Shown here: positions 46,987 to 59,284 of the stretch, piece after piece
How positions within the stretch are numbered: the stretch's first letter is position 1
How the letters are laid out: each line of letters begins with the position of its first letter
Assembly (NCBI GenBank): GCA_004794655.1
Contig: SMMW01000619.1
Coordinates: forward strand, 3,403,001-3,467,000
Origin: Marisa cornuarietis
Taxonomy: Eukaryota; Mollusca; Gastropoda; Architaenioglossa; Ampullariidae
Length of the DNA: 64,000 nucleotides
Direction of reading: 5' to 3'
The notes under the pieces: generated by a model
What the model saw: only the letters and a program-made list of their open reading frames with translations
Database searches by the model: none
Told to the model about the DNA's origin: nothing
Position numbers and translations under genes: made by a program

Positions 46987-48710
46987 CACAAAACGACGTA
47001 AATGACCGAGAACTGTCTGGTCATCAATTTTTCTTTTACCTTTCTTTTCTTTTCTTCTATTTTAAACTTTCAAAAATTAAAAGAAAATATGTAGTTTGAT
47101 TCATAATAGAAAATGTTTTTCTGTTTGATTATAGATCTTCCCATATGCACTTTAATTAGTCATTGACTAACAAGTCCTGGCGCCTTACTTTCTGTACCTT
47201 CAACTGACCTCAACGTCACATTTTCGAAAAGAAAACTCAGACCATTTATAAGTTAAAACATAATATTTGAAAAAATATTTATATTCAAAGTTTCGATGAA
47301 TATAGTTTAAATGTGATGTTTAATTCAATATATCCTGTAAGGTTGAATGTGTCCACTGACTTTTAAAATCAGAGCAAATACATAAATTGATACTTACCTG
47401 TACGATTAAATCATGCAAATGCGCACTCAGAGCCCTTAGTGTCGGAATTATATAATGATTATTTTATATCAGCTCTTTGAATCATCATCGCTAAAAATAT
47501 TGACATATGAACCAATGCCTTCTGGCTTGGGGAGCTTGGGACTCTACTACTTTGCACTATGCGTGCTTGATTAACAAGGTATCTGCTTGAAGAGCTTTCC
47601 TTTAGACAGAAATTCTGCAGTATGTCTAATGCGTAAGAAACTTTTGTAAAGTAGTACCCTCCTATTAACATAGACACGTGTACTTGTTTAATGAAGAAAT
47701 CGATTTTTTAAAATACTTTTCAAACTTCCGTCCACTTCTGTCTGCTGCAAATAAAACTGAAAACAATACCACAAGTTTCCTTTGTTAATGGGTTGGACTT
47801 TGCTGATTATGTTTATTACTTACCTTTTTAACTTATTTGTTACTCTTTCTTTGTCTGTATTTTTTATTGTGTTTTTAGTAAGAGCGCGTTTAAAAAGATA
47901 CCATAACAGTTTTATGTCTTAGATTACATACATTAAGATAGCGCTTTTAAAATTGCCCCTTTTATTTTCAGACTAACTGGGATAGAGTTCAGTTCAAACA
48001 TTTCGCTTTGTCATTTCCTGCCCTATACGTTGATACGTTTTACTGCCAAAGCTACAATACTTATCTAACGAATTGAACGCCATCGATAGTTTGAAGCTTA
48101 AGTATTTGAATGATTTATAAATTATATGAAAATCTTACCTAGTCCTAAAACATAATTTATGATTTGGGAGTTGTCTGTTGAAGCCAATGTTTTGTGAGTT
48201 ATCTGTTAATCCATTAAGACTGCTTGTAAAAAGGTTTTAGCGTTTTACATAAATCAAAAGGACAAAGAACATAGATAGGAAAGAGTAAAATAGTAAAGGA
48301 ATCGAAAAACAAGAATGAAAAAAATACCAAAAGATCACATACATAAATAATATATACACAATTATATTACATTAAAATGTTAACAACAGAATTATTAACA
48401 ACACATGTAAGATAGAACTGACTCAGTATAGTCCAAGAACGGCATTAGTAGCAGGTTCTGCACAGTAGGATCAGTCCGTCCTTTTACGTTCGTAAGCCAG
48501 TTCATCATCATCAGTTCTTTCTGTGGACACAGCCCCATTATCACTGAAAATAGGGAAATGATATAGCATCAGTTCAGAACTATACATATGAAGACACTCA
48601 GGGAGCAGACATGCAGGCATGACCATCTCTATTTATGCTTGTTTCCTATTTAGGAATCGACTGTATGTCTTGACTACTTTCTGAGTTGCATTATACAAAT
48701 CTATGTGCAG
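46987..48710 (+). other. Gene B 3' flank, no gene seen
   Basis: It matches 20645-22451 with small indels, including a shorter segment near 48530-48560. No exon was recognised. Confidence 0.5.
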
Positions 48711-48844
48711 CTGTTGTAACTGGTACTCTAGGACTCGGAGAAACATGCACTGACAGTGATGTGATTCGGGGAACTGTGCTTATGCTAATCCTGTCTGTAA
48801 ATGTCAGTGCAAAGATGGATTTAATAAGACTGGTCCAATCTGCG
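48711..48844 (+). pseudogene. Frameshifted EB-like cysteine exon, unit 2 (a)
   Basis: It reads VVTGTLGLGETCTDSDVIRGT then, one base out of frame, CAYANPVCKCQCKDGFNKTGPIC. Acceptor tgcag and donor gtatgt are both intact, but the 134-nt length and the slip are the same as in 22452-22585. Confidence 0.65.
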
Positions 48845-49009
48845 GTATGTTTATTTTGTGACTTTGAATGTTTGCGACAAAACAATACAATTTGTCAATG
48901 ACCTATAAAACTAAAACTAATATTTATTTGTTAAAAAGCACGAACCAACGGTCATGATCTCTTCTTATTCTTGTTTCCTTCAACCGTCCTTCAGTCCGTC
49001 TTTTTCTCT

Positions 49010-49800
49010 CGCTTTGGATGTGCACCAAATAAACCAGACGTAAATCAGGATAGGGCCTGGCTAACTTTCGTTTTGGAGGGGAAAAGATATCTCTTCAGCT
49101 TGGCCACCTTGCTGTCAGTCTTTAAGCAAGTACGCCCCGCTAGTGCCACTTCAGTTATATCTTCTGTAAATATTTAAAGGCTAAAAGGTCAAAGCTATCA
49201 GATCTGGTCGTAAGGAAGTTGTGGCACTCACTTTCTCCTCAGTGGGACCAGCAAGTCACACCATGTTGCGAGGGAGTGATAAATAACAAGAAATGATATT
49301 GTAAGCATGCTATAGCCCGCACTCAACGTGGGTAGGGCACGATCAGATAAACGCCATTTTTTCTACGTAGTAACTTTCATTTACATTATGATACCAGTAA
49401 CCTGCTCTCTGATTGCTAACAGGACAAAAAGTTACAACCAATGCGATAATTTTTTTTGTCAAGATTGCTTTCCTTTCTGTCTTTCTCTTTGTCTCTTTCT
49501 ACACGTCTGTTTGTAAGTCTACATAATGCGACCCTAAATTATTTCAAAACTGAAAATTTATTTAGTTGTGTCATTGCATGACTGCACGTGTGATATATGA
49601 ACACGTCTATTGGCTGTTGCTTCAAATAAGTGTGTGAAACACACGCTGATAATTACGCCCACTGTCATTATTACAGTGGTCACAGGGTTCAAGTAGAGCT
49701 ATAGTGATGTTATCACTTTAAGTAGTGTTATTGAGGACGAAGAGAACACAAAAAGAAGCGGGTGTGTGTCTATGATGTCACGATCCTGCACCTAACAAGA
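49010..49800 (+). repeat. Dispersed repeat R1 (unit 2, second copy)
   Basis: It is nearly identical to 22780-23560, with the same landmarks and end. Confidence 0.8.
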
Positions 49801-49914
49801 TGGAAACAAATGACTTGGACTATTTTCTTTGCTTGCTTAGTTGAGACCGGTTTTAATCTTTGTGATACAAGATACATAGTCATGAAAAATCAGTACCTGG
49901 TTTAGGCTCAGGAC

Positions 49915-50465
49915 AGAAAGTAAATGAACGAGAACATACTGCCCATTGATTTACTAATCAATGGCAACGGCAAAGCAGAGATCTATATGAACGGGGTAAA
50001 GCTCGAGGAGGTAAGTAGCTTCAAGTACTTGGGAGCCACCCTCTCCAAAGACGGCAGATCCACGCATCAGGATCGCAACAGCAACAGCAGCAATGGCTAG
50101 ACTAGATAGGATATGGCATAGCCACAAGATAAGGTTCACTACCAAGTACAGGCTGTACAAATCACTGGTAGTGCCGATCCTGCTCTACGGATGAGACACG
50201 TGGACTCTGCTCGCCGAAACGGAAAGGAGAATCCAGGCATTCGAGAACAAGTGTCTGAAGAGGCTGCTCGGGATCTCATACAAAAAACACAAAACCAACG
50301 ACTTTGTAAGAAACAAGATGGCTTCACTGGTAGGACACCAGGAACCTCTACTATCAACAGTCAAGCGACGTAAGCTGGTCTTCTTTGGTCACGTGACCCG
50401 GCACGACACCCTGTCAAAGACTATCCTTCAAGGCACCTTGGAAGGTGGCCGACACCGCCCCCTTT
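49915..50465 (+). mobile_element. Fragment of reverse transcriptase C terminus, duplicated copy
   Basis: It matches 23690-24235 with few substitutions and has the same disruptions (the stop after ILLYG and the slip after the SKDGRSTHQ segment), which shows it decayed before the segmental duplication. Confidence 0.8.
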
Positions 50466-50792
50466 TATGATCGGAAGTCAGTTCTTTCTTTGCCCACAGC
50501 CCCGTCAACCACCCTCCAAGGTACATAGAAGGATAGCTCTTAGAAAACGTAAAAATTTATTGACTACATCTATTTCCTCTACCTCTCGCCGTTAACAAAC
50601 ATGTCTACACGTACATTATATTACTACTCATTGTAGGAAAATGATATAGCATCAGTTAAGAAATGTACGTAAAAAGACACCCAGGAAAGCAGCCCACAAG
50701 CAGGGCCATCTCAATTTATGCTTGCGACCTTTTTAGGAATCGATTGTATGTCTGGACTACTTTCTGCCTTGTTTATTAAAGTCTATGTGAAG

Positions 50793-50928
50793 TTGTCACA
50801 ACTGTTACTCTTGGACTCGGAGACACATGCACTGACAGTGATCCGGGAACTGTGCCGATGCTAATGTTGTCTGTAAAGCAACAAGTGTCAGTGCAAAGAC
50901 AGATTTACTAAAACTGGTCAAATCTGTG
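50793..50928 (+). pseudogene. Decayed EB-like cysteine exon, unit 2 (b)
   Basis: It is the copy of 24559-24693 and reads LGLGDTCTDSDPG, a slip to CADANVVCK, and a further slip to KCQCKDRFTKTGQIC before gtatgt. At 136 nt it has one more base than its unit 1 copy, so the two differ in frame. Confidence 0.6.
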
Positions 50929-51805
50929 GTATGTTTATTTTGGGAATTTGAATGTTTGCTACAAAACAATGTAATGTGACAATGACCAATGAAAGATAAA
51001 CTTATTCTTATGACAATACCACGGACCAACGGTTACGATTATCTTCTTATTCTTTTTTTCTCTCCAACCGTCCTTCAGTCCGTATTTGTCTCTCTTGCTC
51101 TCGATGTTTACGGTATAATACAGGCGGTAAATTAGCATCTTTCTTTGAAAAAGAATATTGGCTTACCGAGTGAATATAATTTGTCTTTCTATGGCAGCTT
51201 TTTTCACACCATCCATGTGATCTAAATATTTCGTTTTTCTTTTGCCAGACAAAAGCCGCTGTAAGATGTGTGTACTTTAAATAGGTGATTTCTATGGCTC
51301 TCAGTCATTGTAAAATTTACATTCCATTCAGCATGTGATGGGCACAGTTTTGTACTGAATATTTTTGCAAACAGTTCCTGCGAAACTGCCTTTGTGCAGG
51401 GTATGATTGTAATACACTCATATGTAGTGCCTTCGTACTGCACCGTTAAAATGGCAAGAAATTCAGACAAAAATATTAATGGCAGAGAGTATTGCCTAAA
51501 TAATTACCCCGACTGGGAATATTCCAACAGCTTATAAAATCATTATCGTTTTCCCAAAAAACCTTCCCAAAAACACTTTCTGCAGGCAACCCTGTGAGAA
51601 TCACAAAAAACAAACTTCTGTCCGAGTTTATTTACATCCGTTTGACAAAATGGAACTGTGGTGAACTGAATTATTTGCAGCCTGGACTACATTTTCAAGT
51701 GATTTATGCAAAGTAGAACTACCTTCTCGTTACACATACTTCGTACAATATGGCATTCTACACACAGCACGTTTGCCTGTTACGATGCGTGAGTCCGTGT
51801 ATATA

Positions 51806-51843
<38 letters not shown>

Positions 51844-52479
51844 TAAAGCGCCATGAGGTTGCCCATATGGCCGATATATTTTACTTAATAAATTTATTAT
51901 TATTATTATTATTGGTATTATTGCACAGCCAACAAAACAACAAAAATATATCTAGGATAGAATTAAATTCTTAGTTAGTTTAGAAGGGAGTTAATTCTGC
52001 GTTTTACTTGCGTAAAATGTAATTCTTAATTTGCTCCCTTGATATATTACTCGCGCTGATAAGGATCGGACACTGATGTGTAGATAATAGATAATGGAAA
52101 ATATTTATAGTAATGTACAGCGTCGTGGTAATCACCTTCGTATAGAGAAGGAATATTTTAATATACTACAGTAAACACTTTAATAGTCATACAATGGACA
52201 AGTGATTAGCCCTAACATCTTTAAATTTCGTAATAACAGACAAGCTAGAATTTCAATTTTCGGTAAGTGGAAAGCTCTGGGAAGTGTTAAAGGCAATTGA
52301 TATATCTAGGAAACAGTCATATACTTACTATAATCAAAACCTTGTCAAAATGACTAGGCATAAAAATCGTATGAGTGTATAAGTGTCCGAGATGTCCAGC
52401 CATTTAAGATAAATTGACAATATGCTCCTCCCTGCAAGATTGTAGGTGAAGACATGAACAACACAGCGAGATATAATTA
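50929..52479 (+). other. Unit 2 flank with (GT)n and LINE-type 3' tail
   Basis: It matches 24694-26169. The gt run at about 51808-51840 is longer than in unit 1 and is followed by gtaaagcgccatgagg and an aataaatttattatta tail. About 75 extra bases lie near 51240-51310. No gene is seen. Confidence 0.5.
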
Positions 52480-53620
52480 TGATTGGTTAAAGGAATTTGT
52501 AGAGGGCGCTAATCTTATGTCAAGTTCACTCGTCTTGTTACCACCACCACCACCACCACCACCACCACCACCACCACCACCACCACAACACCACATCTTT
52601 TATTACTACTTCTACCAGAGCATGGAGTAAAGCGCCAATATTTCCTTAACCGCAGCCTTAAAATATGTTGTAAATATAAGTTGCGGCCCTGTGCTCCTTG
52701 AGGAGTAACAAGGAATGATGATGACATGTTGTCATGACAGGAGGAGTTTAAGAATAAAAAATCGTGATATATTAACTTCGAATGGATCATTAAAAGACTT
52801 TACTAAAGCACCATTGTGGGAGGAAAATGAATGCGACGGGCAGATTGCGTGTCTTAATAAAATAGACTGACAAAATAGTTGTAAATAAAGTAAATTGCTG
52901 TTGGCCTGACAGGGGGTCAAGAAAGGTTGCTACTTCGCACAAGAATCCGATGATTAAAAGCATGACAATAAATCAGGGTGAGGCCTGGCTCACTTCAGAT
53001 TTGGAGGGGAGAAGATATCTTTTAAGCTTGGCCACCTGGCTGTCGGTCTTTATGTGAGTACGCCCCGTTAGTTACTTCAGTTCTATCTTCTGTAAATATT
53101 TAAAGACCAGAAGGTCAAACCTATCAGAGTTGGTCGTAAGGAAGTTGTGACAAGCACATTCTCCTCAGTGGGACCAGCAAGACACACCATGCTGCGCGGA
53201 CGTGATAAATAACAAGAAATGTTGTTGTAAACGTCCTACACCCCGTAGTCAACGTGGGTGGTACACGATCATGTTGCTGTTTGCACGTAGTAATTCGCAT
53301 GAACCTTTTATTTACATTATGATACCTGAAACCTGCTCTCTGATTGCTAACAGGATAAACAGTTAGAACCAATCCGATTAAACTTGTGTTGTCCAGATTT
53401 GGTTCTTGTCTATCTTACTCTTTCTCTCTATACGTGAGCTTGTTCGTGCGAAAATATGCCTACATGGTGAAATTTTACTCAGTTGTGTGATTGCATGACT
53501 GAATGTGTGATGTATACGTGCGTCTGTTGCCTGCCTGCCGCAGTTACACGCTTACTGTTGATTGTTGTACTAAAGACTTATAGGGATGAGATTGGTTCAG
53601 TTACTTCTAATGAGTCATCT
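52480..53620 (+). repeat. Dispersed repeat R1 (unit 2, third copy) with (ACC)n tract
   Basis: It is the copy of 26170-27080 with a longer acc trinucleotide tract at about 52541-52587. It also retains about 200 bases near 53400-53640 (tacgtgagcttg to atcaagaac) that unit 1 has lost. Confidence 0.75.
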
Positions 53621-53873
53621 TGATCGATCAAGAACAAACTTTTTTACTGAAATACAGTACATGTAGTTCAGTAAATAGTGATGTTGAGTTGAAGTAAGAC
53701 ATCTTCGTGTTATTTTGCGCAATGAATTTATTTAAAAACTTTAATCGAATTTTTTCGTTAAATATAAACGTTTTCTTAGAGTAGAAATCGTGTAATGTAA
53801 CACTTTGTTGCAAACACATTGTGCATTTTTCTCTAGAATTCCATATTTATTAGCCGACTCTTCACTTCCGGGC

Positions 53874-54384
53874 CAGAAACAGAATATAGATTGTTCATTA
53901 CCAATAATGTATGGAAGGGAAACTATGAGAGCAAAGTGTAAAACTAGGAGGAAGTAATCAACCTTAGAACTAGACTCGAGGATATAGCTCATCCACCTTC
54001 CAATTCATAGGCAACCCCCTTTGTTACCCTGGTAGCTCACTGACTGCGACTAAAATAGTAGAATGGGTAGGAAGTGGGGAAGTTTGGATGACAACTCGTA
54101 TTAAAATCAAATTGCATTTACTGTCAGCTCTCTGTTAGCATATCTGCCAGAATGTCTCTGACGTGCTTAATCTCTGATGTCTACTGACATACATGGTTTT
54201 TTTTTTCTCAGGAAAAGAAATAAATCTAAGCGAAAAATAATTTTTAAAAAAATTATTCTAATATCTAGTTTCTATGAAATTAGCACATATCTAACTTTAC
54301 AAAAAAATCTAAGTTTTGCAATGTTCCAGGTAAAATAAATAATAAAGTATATTTACACAAGAACAAGCAAGGTGGCATGCGAGA
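53874..54384. other. Interval just after the duplication, nothing recognised
   Basis: It is AT-rich with no exon features. Confidence 0.4.
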
Positions 54385-54790
54385 ATGTCTGATCAATGAC
54401 AACGAGCTCAACAGCTTGTCCAGTCCACCTGTAGCTGGATTATCTTGTCATATATTTTTGTCAGCAGGCTGGGACATCTTGCTTTGACATGAAGTGCATG
54501 CTTAGTACTAAGATTATCTGTAAGGGGGGGCAACTCGGGATAAGAGTGTTGGATTGTCTACCCTCCACGTTGAGGCCTGTTGTATTTACGTTACCTGGTT
54601 CAAGTATCAGTTTGAGCACTGGCGACATGCAGGCAACCAGCTGCGCAGAACAAAATGCGCTGTTACAGAGAACTCGGTCTTGCTTGTCGGTTACCGGCAG
54701 AGTTCCCTCCCTCGATGTCCAGCTGCTCTCGTCGGTCCCACACTTTCGTCCTTTATCTTTTCTTCTAGCGTGTAAGCCATCAAAACTTGC
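54385..54790 (+). repeat. Dispersed repeat R3, copy 3
   Basis: It contains gaatgtctgatcaatgacaac, ccacctgtagctggatt, atatttttgtcagcaggctggg, ttgacatgaagtgc, ggggcaactcgggata and cctggttcaagtatc. The open frame across it is incidental. Confidence 0.65.
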
Positions 54791-56240
54791 TGATAAGCAG
54801 CAACAATTTCACAAAGTTGGGGCTTTTTCACAATCTCGGGCCTGGTACAACAACACGCATGCCCTCCGCTTTCTTCAGGCCTGGTGCCTGCGTGAATGAC
54901 ATGCTAACAACCACTCGAGAGAGGAGTAAATAGCGAGATGTGTCAGCCACTGAAGATTAGTATATTATGTAAATCAGGAAAGCTGCTCTTACGTTTTACA
55001 AGTAAAGGTATGAATAAATCTGTAAATAAATGAATTTAAAAGCGATTGCCAAAAAATGTAAAAAAGACAGGAAAATTAAAAGAAAAGATCATCATTTCAG
55101 AATTTATAATTAAAAAAACTGTGCAAATCATAAAGGGTGTTTTCTACTTTAAAAGCAATAAAAAGAGAGAGAGGGAAAAAAGAGAGACAGATGAGTGTAA
55201 ATTTTTTCTGCAACGCTTTATGAAAAGACATAAAGTCATTAAGTTAACTAACAAACGTCAAAACAGACTGTTGAACAATGTTGATACTAGAAGAGAAGTA
55301 ACTGAAGTACAACCCGAGTAAATCACGTTAAGAAATGCAGATCTTCTGTGTTATGACATTAAAGTAAGATATATGGCTAGATATTATGACTTTTATATAG
55401 GGATACGTAGGTTTGTATACAAACATAGCGCTGGGACAACAGAAGTGCATTCAGCTGTTTTGTTGTAAAGCTGTAAGAAGATTTTAGTCAGTGGTTCGGC
55501 AGAAAACATCAATTCTACTATTCCCACTTACCACTCTAATCCTAGTTTAGTTTGATCATTTAGAGCGTCTGTGGATTCTACTAGAACAGGTATGACCAGG
55601 ATAAGTCATCTCATTGTCACAACATAGCGTCTAGACATCCATGTTGAGATAATAAAGTTGAATTGAATTGAATTGAATACACTCGGCGAGCTGTCTACAG
55701 TCCCAGTATAACCTATCATTAAGGACAAATCTACTAATGAAGAGATTTCACTTTCTGTGTAATTTAGGAAATCAAGGTACAAATGAAATTAATCGATAAC
55801 CACATCTTTAGAAACAAGTATCATCACAACTTGCTTAACGCAAAGGACTTTTTTTAGGGTGGTTTACAACCACGAAGTGATATGTTCAATTACATCTTTT
55901 GTATGAAAGAAAACGAGAAAGAATAAAAATAAAAGTGGCGGAGAGAAATCTGTCAAGCATTGTGTGGGCTGAGAACTAGTCGCTTATCAGCTGTTCCTTT
56001 TATGGGAAAACCTAGGTGAACCCTTATGTGGGAAGATTTATTTACATTGCAACACCTGCTACCATGATTTAATTTTTGATTCCAAAGTAAGCATAGTCAT
56101 GTGGGATAAGACTTAAGTTACACTTGTACAATTCGTGTTTATCTCTCTTGTGAAATCATATGCATATATTAAAAACCCATTTATCTCTATTATGTGACGG
56201 TGGTCTTTCTTAGGTAGTGTGATAATCAAACAAAAACATC
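54791..56240. other. Gene C upstream region
   Basis: Positions about 55560-55678 end with gagataataaagttgaattgaattgaattgaat, a 3' tail of an old non-LTR element. The lysine-rich frame at 55046-55321 shows no domain. Nothing else is recognised. Confidence 0.45.
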
Positions 56241-56276
56241 TTGGTAACAATAAAATGTGCAAAAAATCGAACATGC

Positions 56277-56284
56277 TATAAAAG
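56277..56284 (+). promoter_or_regulatory. TATA box of gene C
   Basis: Tataaaag lies 59 bases before the ATG. The leader gactttattcctgctttgagaagagcc is clearly related to those of genes A and B. Confidence 0.7.
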
Positions 56285-56335
56285 AAGTGTCGTTTCACTC
56301 TCGACTTTATTCCTGCTTTGAGAAGAGCCGTAAAC

Positions 56336-58496
56336 ATGGCAGCCACAGCTGTACTTACCTGCATCCTTATAGTCACACTTCTGTCTGGTACGTACACATT
56401 TATTTTCAATAAACCTGTTTTTGATAAGAGCAAACTTATTTTCAGATTGGTTTCTTCGTTTCTTTTAAAAACTTTTTTGTGACTACGCATTTTAAACAAA
56501 CAAGCGCTATAAATGTCTAAATTCGCAACATCCCAAACAGTACACACGGAAATATTGAAGTACTGTAACTACGACAGCTTTGAAAAGTTTGATAGAAACT
56601 TCATCGCTTTAATGTTTTCAATTTGCTACAAAAATAACACAAAGGAAAAAGTTATGTCTTTAAGCTTGGTAGTTTGGACAGGGTAACTGTTCTCGCTCCC
56701 TCTCACCCCCCCTTTTCTCTCTCTCTTGGGAAAATAAAAAGCAGTAGCGCAGGAAATGAGCTCATCTTTATACATATGCCATACTATAAAATACCATGGA
56801 TAATACAAGCTAGCTAGCTAGCAGTAGACGCCGGAATCAAATAGGCATCTATACTATAATTTTTTATTAGAAAGATTCACTTCATTGGAACTTAACTGCA
56901 CTCGACCAGCCTTCGAAAATGAATTATAGCTGTGCCACTGTGATGAAATCTCTTTAATGATAGCAAAAATTCTTTAGACTTAGTATCTTTAAATCGCATC
57001 AATGTAAACTTATAGGAAAGATTTATAATAGACAATCAGCTAGATTACCTCCTCGCACCATGACTTCTTGATAGAAGTGATCTTTTGTGAAGATAACTAC
57101 TTTTTCTACCTTGGTATTCCTTTTCACTTCCCTTATATGAGTATGTCAGTGACTGACGGAGGAAGAGAGAGAAAGAGTAAGTGTGTTCACGTTGCAGAAG
57201 GGAGTAGCATTCGCGATATTTTTATCGGTCTTAAACCTTTCAGTTTCAGAAAGAAGGAATGAAACAATCTGGTCAAAGGACTGTGACCCTTTACTCCAAT
57301 ATTTTACCGTCAATTTTTTTTAAATGTATCACTGGTTAGTGAGCTTTGCTTTATGCGATTTATTTTTGTTTTTATTTTTTTAGTTTAATAAAGAAATAAT
57401 AATTTATATATATATATGTTTTTGTCTGACAGGTAATGTTAAAGGAAGTACCACCGAGGATCTAAGTAAGTTCAGAAGTAATGTAGTAAACTATGATAAG
57501 CTATAAGACAGATGAAACATTTTGAAGAGGATAATACATTTAACTGCTTTTCACAACTGTTCTTTGCTTTTAGTTGTCTTGATTAGATGACTTTGCTGCT
57601 TTAAATGCATGGCATATACAGCACTTGATGTCTTTTCGGAATAGGCAGATAAAAAAAAATGATGCTGCTAAGTGCCATGTATATATGACATACGAATGCT
57701 CGTTCTTTTTTCTCAAATGAATGGACCTAAAATACTCTGGAAAAAAGAAATTTGTCGATTTTTTTTCGATTTTTTTCCTTTGCCATCTTGACGCAAGATT
57801 GAGCACATAACCATTCTATAATGACATTATCTTCGTGGTAATCCTTTCCTTGAATTCTAATGAGTTAGGCATTTGCTTAATAAAAAAAATGAACGTGAAT
57901 TACTTATTTTTTGTTGGATTGCGTGTAGATATGAATAATAAGAATCCTGGGGATATCAATTCGCGCGTGTGTGGGGAGGGGGGGTATTTATTACTTTTTT
58001 GCTTAGGACGTGTTTACGTCATTGTATTGACAACTGTCTGTGCCAGCTTGAGCGTACTATTCAATATTTGGGCTACAAAAAAGGTTTATAAATAGGTTTT
58101 ATCTTAATCTTTAGCACCATCCATTATGACTTTTATTTGATTGTTGAAGTGTTTGTTTATTTACTTTCTGAAGAGTGATAATAGGCAATACACGAAATAT
58201 ATATAGGTTCAACGACAAACCCAGTAACAACCCCAAGTAGAGGACAAAACGGAGGACAAAACGGAGGACAAAATGGAGGACAAAACGGAGGACAAAACGG
58301 AGGACAAAATGGAGGACAAAACGGAGGACAAAACGGAGGACAAAATGGAGGACAAAACGGAGGACAAAACGGAGGATCAACAGGCACAGGTGGAAATGGA
58401 GCCGACTCAATTATCTCCTGTGGGATTCATACTGCGATATTGTCTTTCATCGTCGGTTTCTTAGCGAAACACGTGGATATGTTGCATGATCGTTAA
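56336..58496 (+). CDS. Gene C: secreted QNGG-repeat protein, diverged paralogue of A and B
   Basis: Exons are 56336-56387, 57433-57465 and 58207-58496, phase 1 throughout; 375 nt encode 124 aa. Exon 1 gives MAATAVLTCILIVTLLS, a signal peptide. Exon 2 (33 nt, as in A and B) gives NVKGSTTEDL. Exon 3 starts SSTTNPVTTPSRG and continues with eleven QNGG repeats, then STGTGGNGADS, the family SCGI, and the hydrophobic HTAILSFIVGFLA followed by KHVDMLHDR. The extra charged end differs from A and B, so GPI anchoring is less sure and a short transmembrane tail is possible. The frame has no internal ATG near the repeat and is easily missed; frames reading PPFC or EDKT are shadows. A candidate polyadenylation signal aataaa is at 58699. 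Confidence 0.7.
58241..58377 (+). repeat. Coding 12-bp repeat with 36-bp higher-order period
   Basis: Eleven units of caaaa(c/t)ggagga are present. The asparagine codon follows the order aac, aac, aat three times and then aac, aac, so the array grew by copying a 36-bp triplet of units. Confidence 0.85.
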
Positions 58497-58910
58497 CAGG
58501 CCAGCAAAATCTCGCATTTCATATAAAAAAATCAAAAGCTATTTTACACGTGTAAGAGCTACCTGTAGTGTTTACTGTTATTATAAATTGAAGAACAAGT
58601 TTTGCCAGATCAATTCGATTTTCCTTTACTCTTTCATTGCTAGTTTTTCGTAACACTATAATTAATTTTGTGTCTGTTAAGTATACTATAAACTATCAAT
58701 AAATATGTTATGTATATTTAAATTAGATACTTTTTTGGTTGCTATAATAATTGAATAAATGTTACAGTGGTTTCTTTTTGGCGTGATAAATTTTTTTTAA
58801 CATTTCTTGGCCCAGGAATTGTTTAGCCCCTCGACAAATGAACCAGAGCTTTAGTGCGTGGGAATGTCGAAACATGTTAAAACATGTTATACTTGCTTCA
58901 TACATACACT

Positions 58911-58977
<67 letters not shown>

Positions 58978-58984
58978 AATGATA

Positions 58985-59029
<45 letters not shown>
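58911..59029. repeat. (GAT)n microsatellite
   Basis: About 38 trinucleotide units with two interruptions (gataat) are seen directly. The poly-methionine frame over it is not a gene. Confidence 0.95.
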
Positions 59030-59284
59030 CTTAAATTAAATAGAACAGTAATATATTTTAATTTTTATCGCTTGAAAATCCTCTTCGAAACTTTCAATAA
59101 ACTAAATAAATAACAAGTCACGTCTGCTTCTTTATATGTTGATAATGTCCTTGACTGTGTGCGTGTACTGCAAGCTTTACTTGGTATATTTCCATTTTTA
59201 TTTATTTATATGTATTTTTTACTTTTTCACTTATTCGTATAGTTTTAATTTTTCTTTTCTTTTTATCTGTTATTATTATTATTA

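Larger units (their letters stand above)
32780..53873 (+). repeat. Segmental duplication unit 2
   Basis: This is the partner of 8420-27287 with the same marker order. Changes specific to this unit are an R2 repeat at 35070, a small terminal-inverted-repeat insertion at 40549-40814, the 1.77-kb replacement in gene B intron 2, and longer GSG and acc tracts. The end is sharp at 53873. Similarity from 42.2 to 53.4 kb to unit 1 is high enough to follow by eye almost without gaps. Confidence 0.75.

Noticed and set aside
54489..54899. 136-codon open frame as a gene
   Set aside because: It lies across an R3 repeat copy, its frame is not conserved in the other copies, and it shows no domain.
58111..58464. 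Minus-strand CPPF-type and plus-strand EDKT-type repeat frames
   Set aside because: They are shadow readings of the QNGG array. The QNGG frame joins exons 1 and 2 of gene C in phase 1 and ends with the family anchor.
58911..59029. CRISPR-like or other regular array
   Set aside because: It is a simple trinucleotide run with no repeat-spacer structure. No CRISPR array was seen anywhere in the window.
58838..59113. Poly-methionine open frame
   Set aside because: It is produced by the (gat)n microsatellite and has no other coding feature.
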